Under the pieces are notes generated by a model. That model searched no databases. It had not been told where the DNA came from and worked only from the letters and a program-made list of their open reading frames with translations. DNA of 5,877 nucleotides from Actinomycetota bacterium (lineage in GTDB: Bacteria; Actinomycetota; Actinomycetes; Propionibacteriales; Propionibacteriaceae): contig JACRAA010000136.1 in assembly GCA_016213595.1 (NCBI GenBank), forward strand, positions 1 to 5,877, written 5' to 3'. Positions 5,843 to 5,877 of the stretch are shown here, piece by piece; position 1 is the first letter of the stretch; the number at the start of each line of letters is the position of its first letter. The position numbers and the translations under genes are program-made.

Positions 5843-5877
5843 GTGGCTCGGCCAGTGGTCGATATCGAACCGTGCCC
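5843..5877 (+). CDS. Start of a further gene, 3'-truncated by window edge
   Basis: AGAGGAG at 5831-5837 is a strong ribosome-binding sequence five bases before a GTG at 5843. The frame then reads MARPVVDIEPC with no stop before the edge. The gap after the PFK stop is 51 bases and shows no good terminator, so cotranscription with PFK is possible. Eleven residues are too few to name a family. Confidence 0.5.
   Translation, partial: MARPVVDIEPC

Overview
The window is high-GC DNA with dense ORFs, C/G-rich third codon positions and GTG/ATG starts. It carries a polyphosphate-glucokinase-type ROK kinase, a lineage marker of Actinobacteria. The source is most likely a high-GC actinobacterium; the style fits Nocardioidaceae or relatives, but that narrower placement is only a guess. 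No rRNA, tRNA, CRISPR array, insertion sequence or replication origin is visible. No gene-free gap exceeds 300 bases.

Layout from left to right: (1) the 3' two-thirds of a polyphosphate glucokinase gene (1-534). (2) A 92-bp gap with a possible stress-sigma-type promoter, then a 122-aa protein (627-995) resembling the accessory domain often attached to phage prohead proteases, here encoded alone. (3) A two-gene unit: a 197-aa lipoprotein (1109-1702) overlapping by 7 bp a 280-aa secreted protein with a C-terminal PKD-like region (1696-2538). A clear GC dip runs from about 1261 to 2040. (4) On the minus strand, tail to tail with the secreted protein gene, a 291-aa double-VOC (PhnB-like) protein (2548-3423). 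(5) A 118-bp divergent promoter region with a 9+9 inverted repeat, then on the plus strand a 749-aa tandem-duplicated 6-phosphofructokinase (3542-5791). (6) A likely further gene starts at 5843 behind a strong Shine-Dalgarno and runs off the window.

Functionally, the two ends hold enzymes of upper glycolysis. PpgK phosphorylates glucose using polyphosphate, and PFK commits fructose 6-phosphate to glycolysis. The middle holds a cell-envelope pair of unknown role, a small cytoplasmic protein and a VOC protein, with no evident pathway link.

The most notable item is the phosphofructokinase. Its N-terminal half has all the ATP-PFK catalytic motifs. Its C-terminal half has lost the ATP loop, as in animal and fungal PFKs, but still keeps the catalytic-base aspartate position. 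The rest is ordinary accessory chromosomal content, and I do not see a convincing wholly new system.
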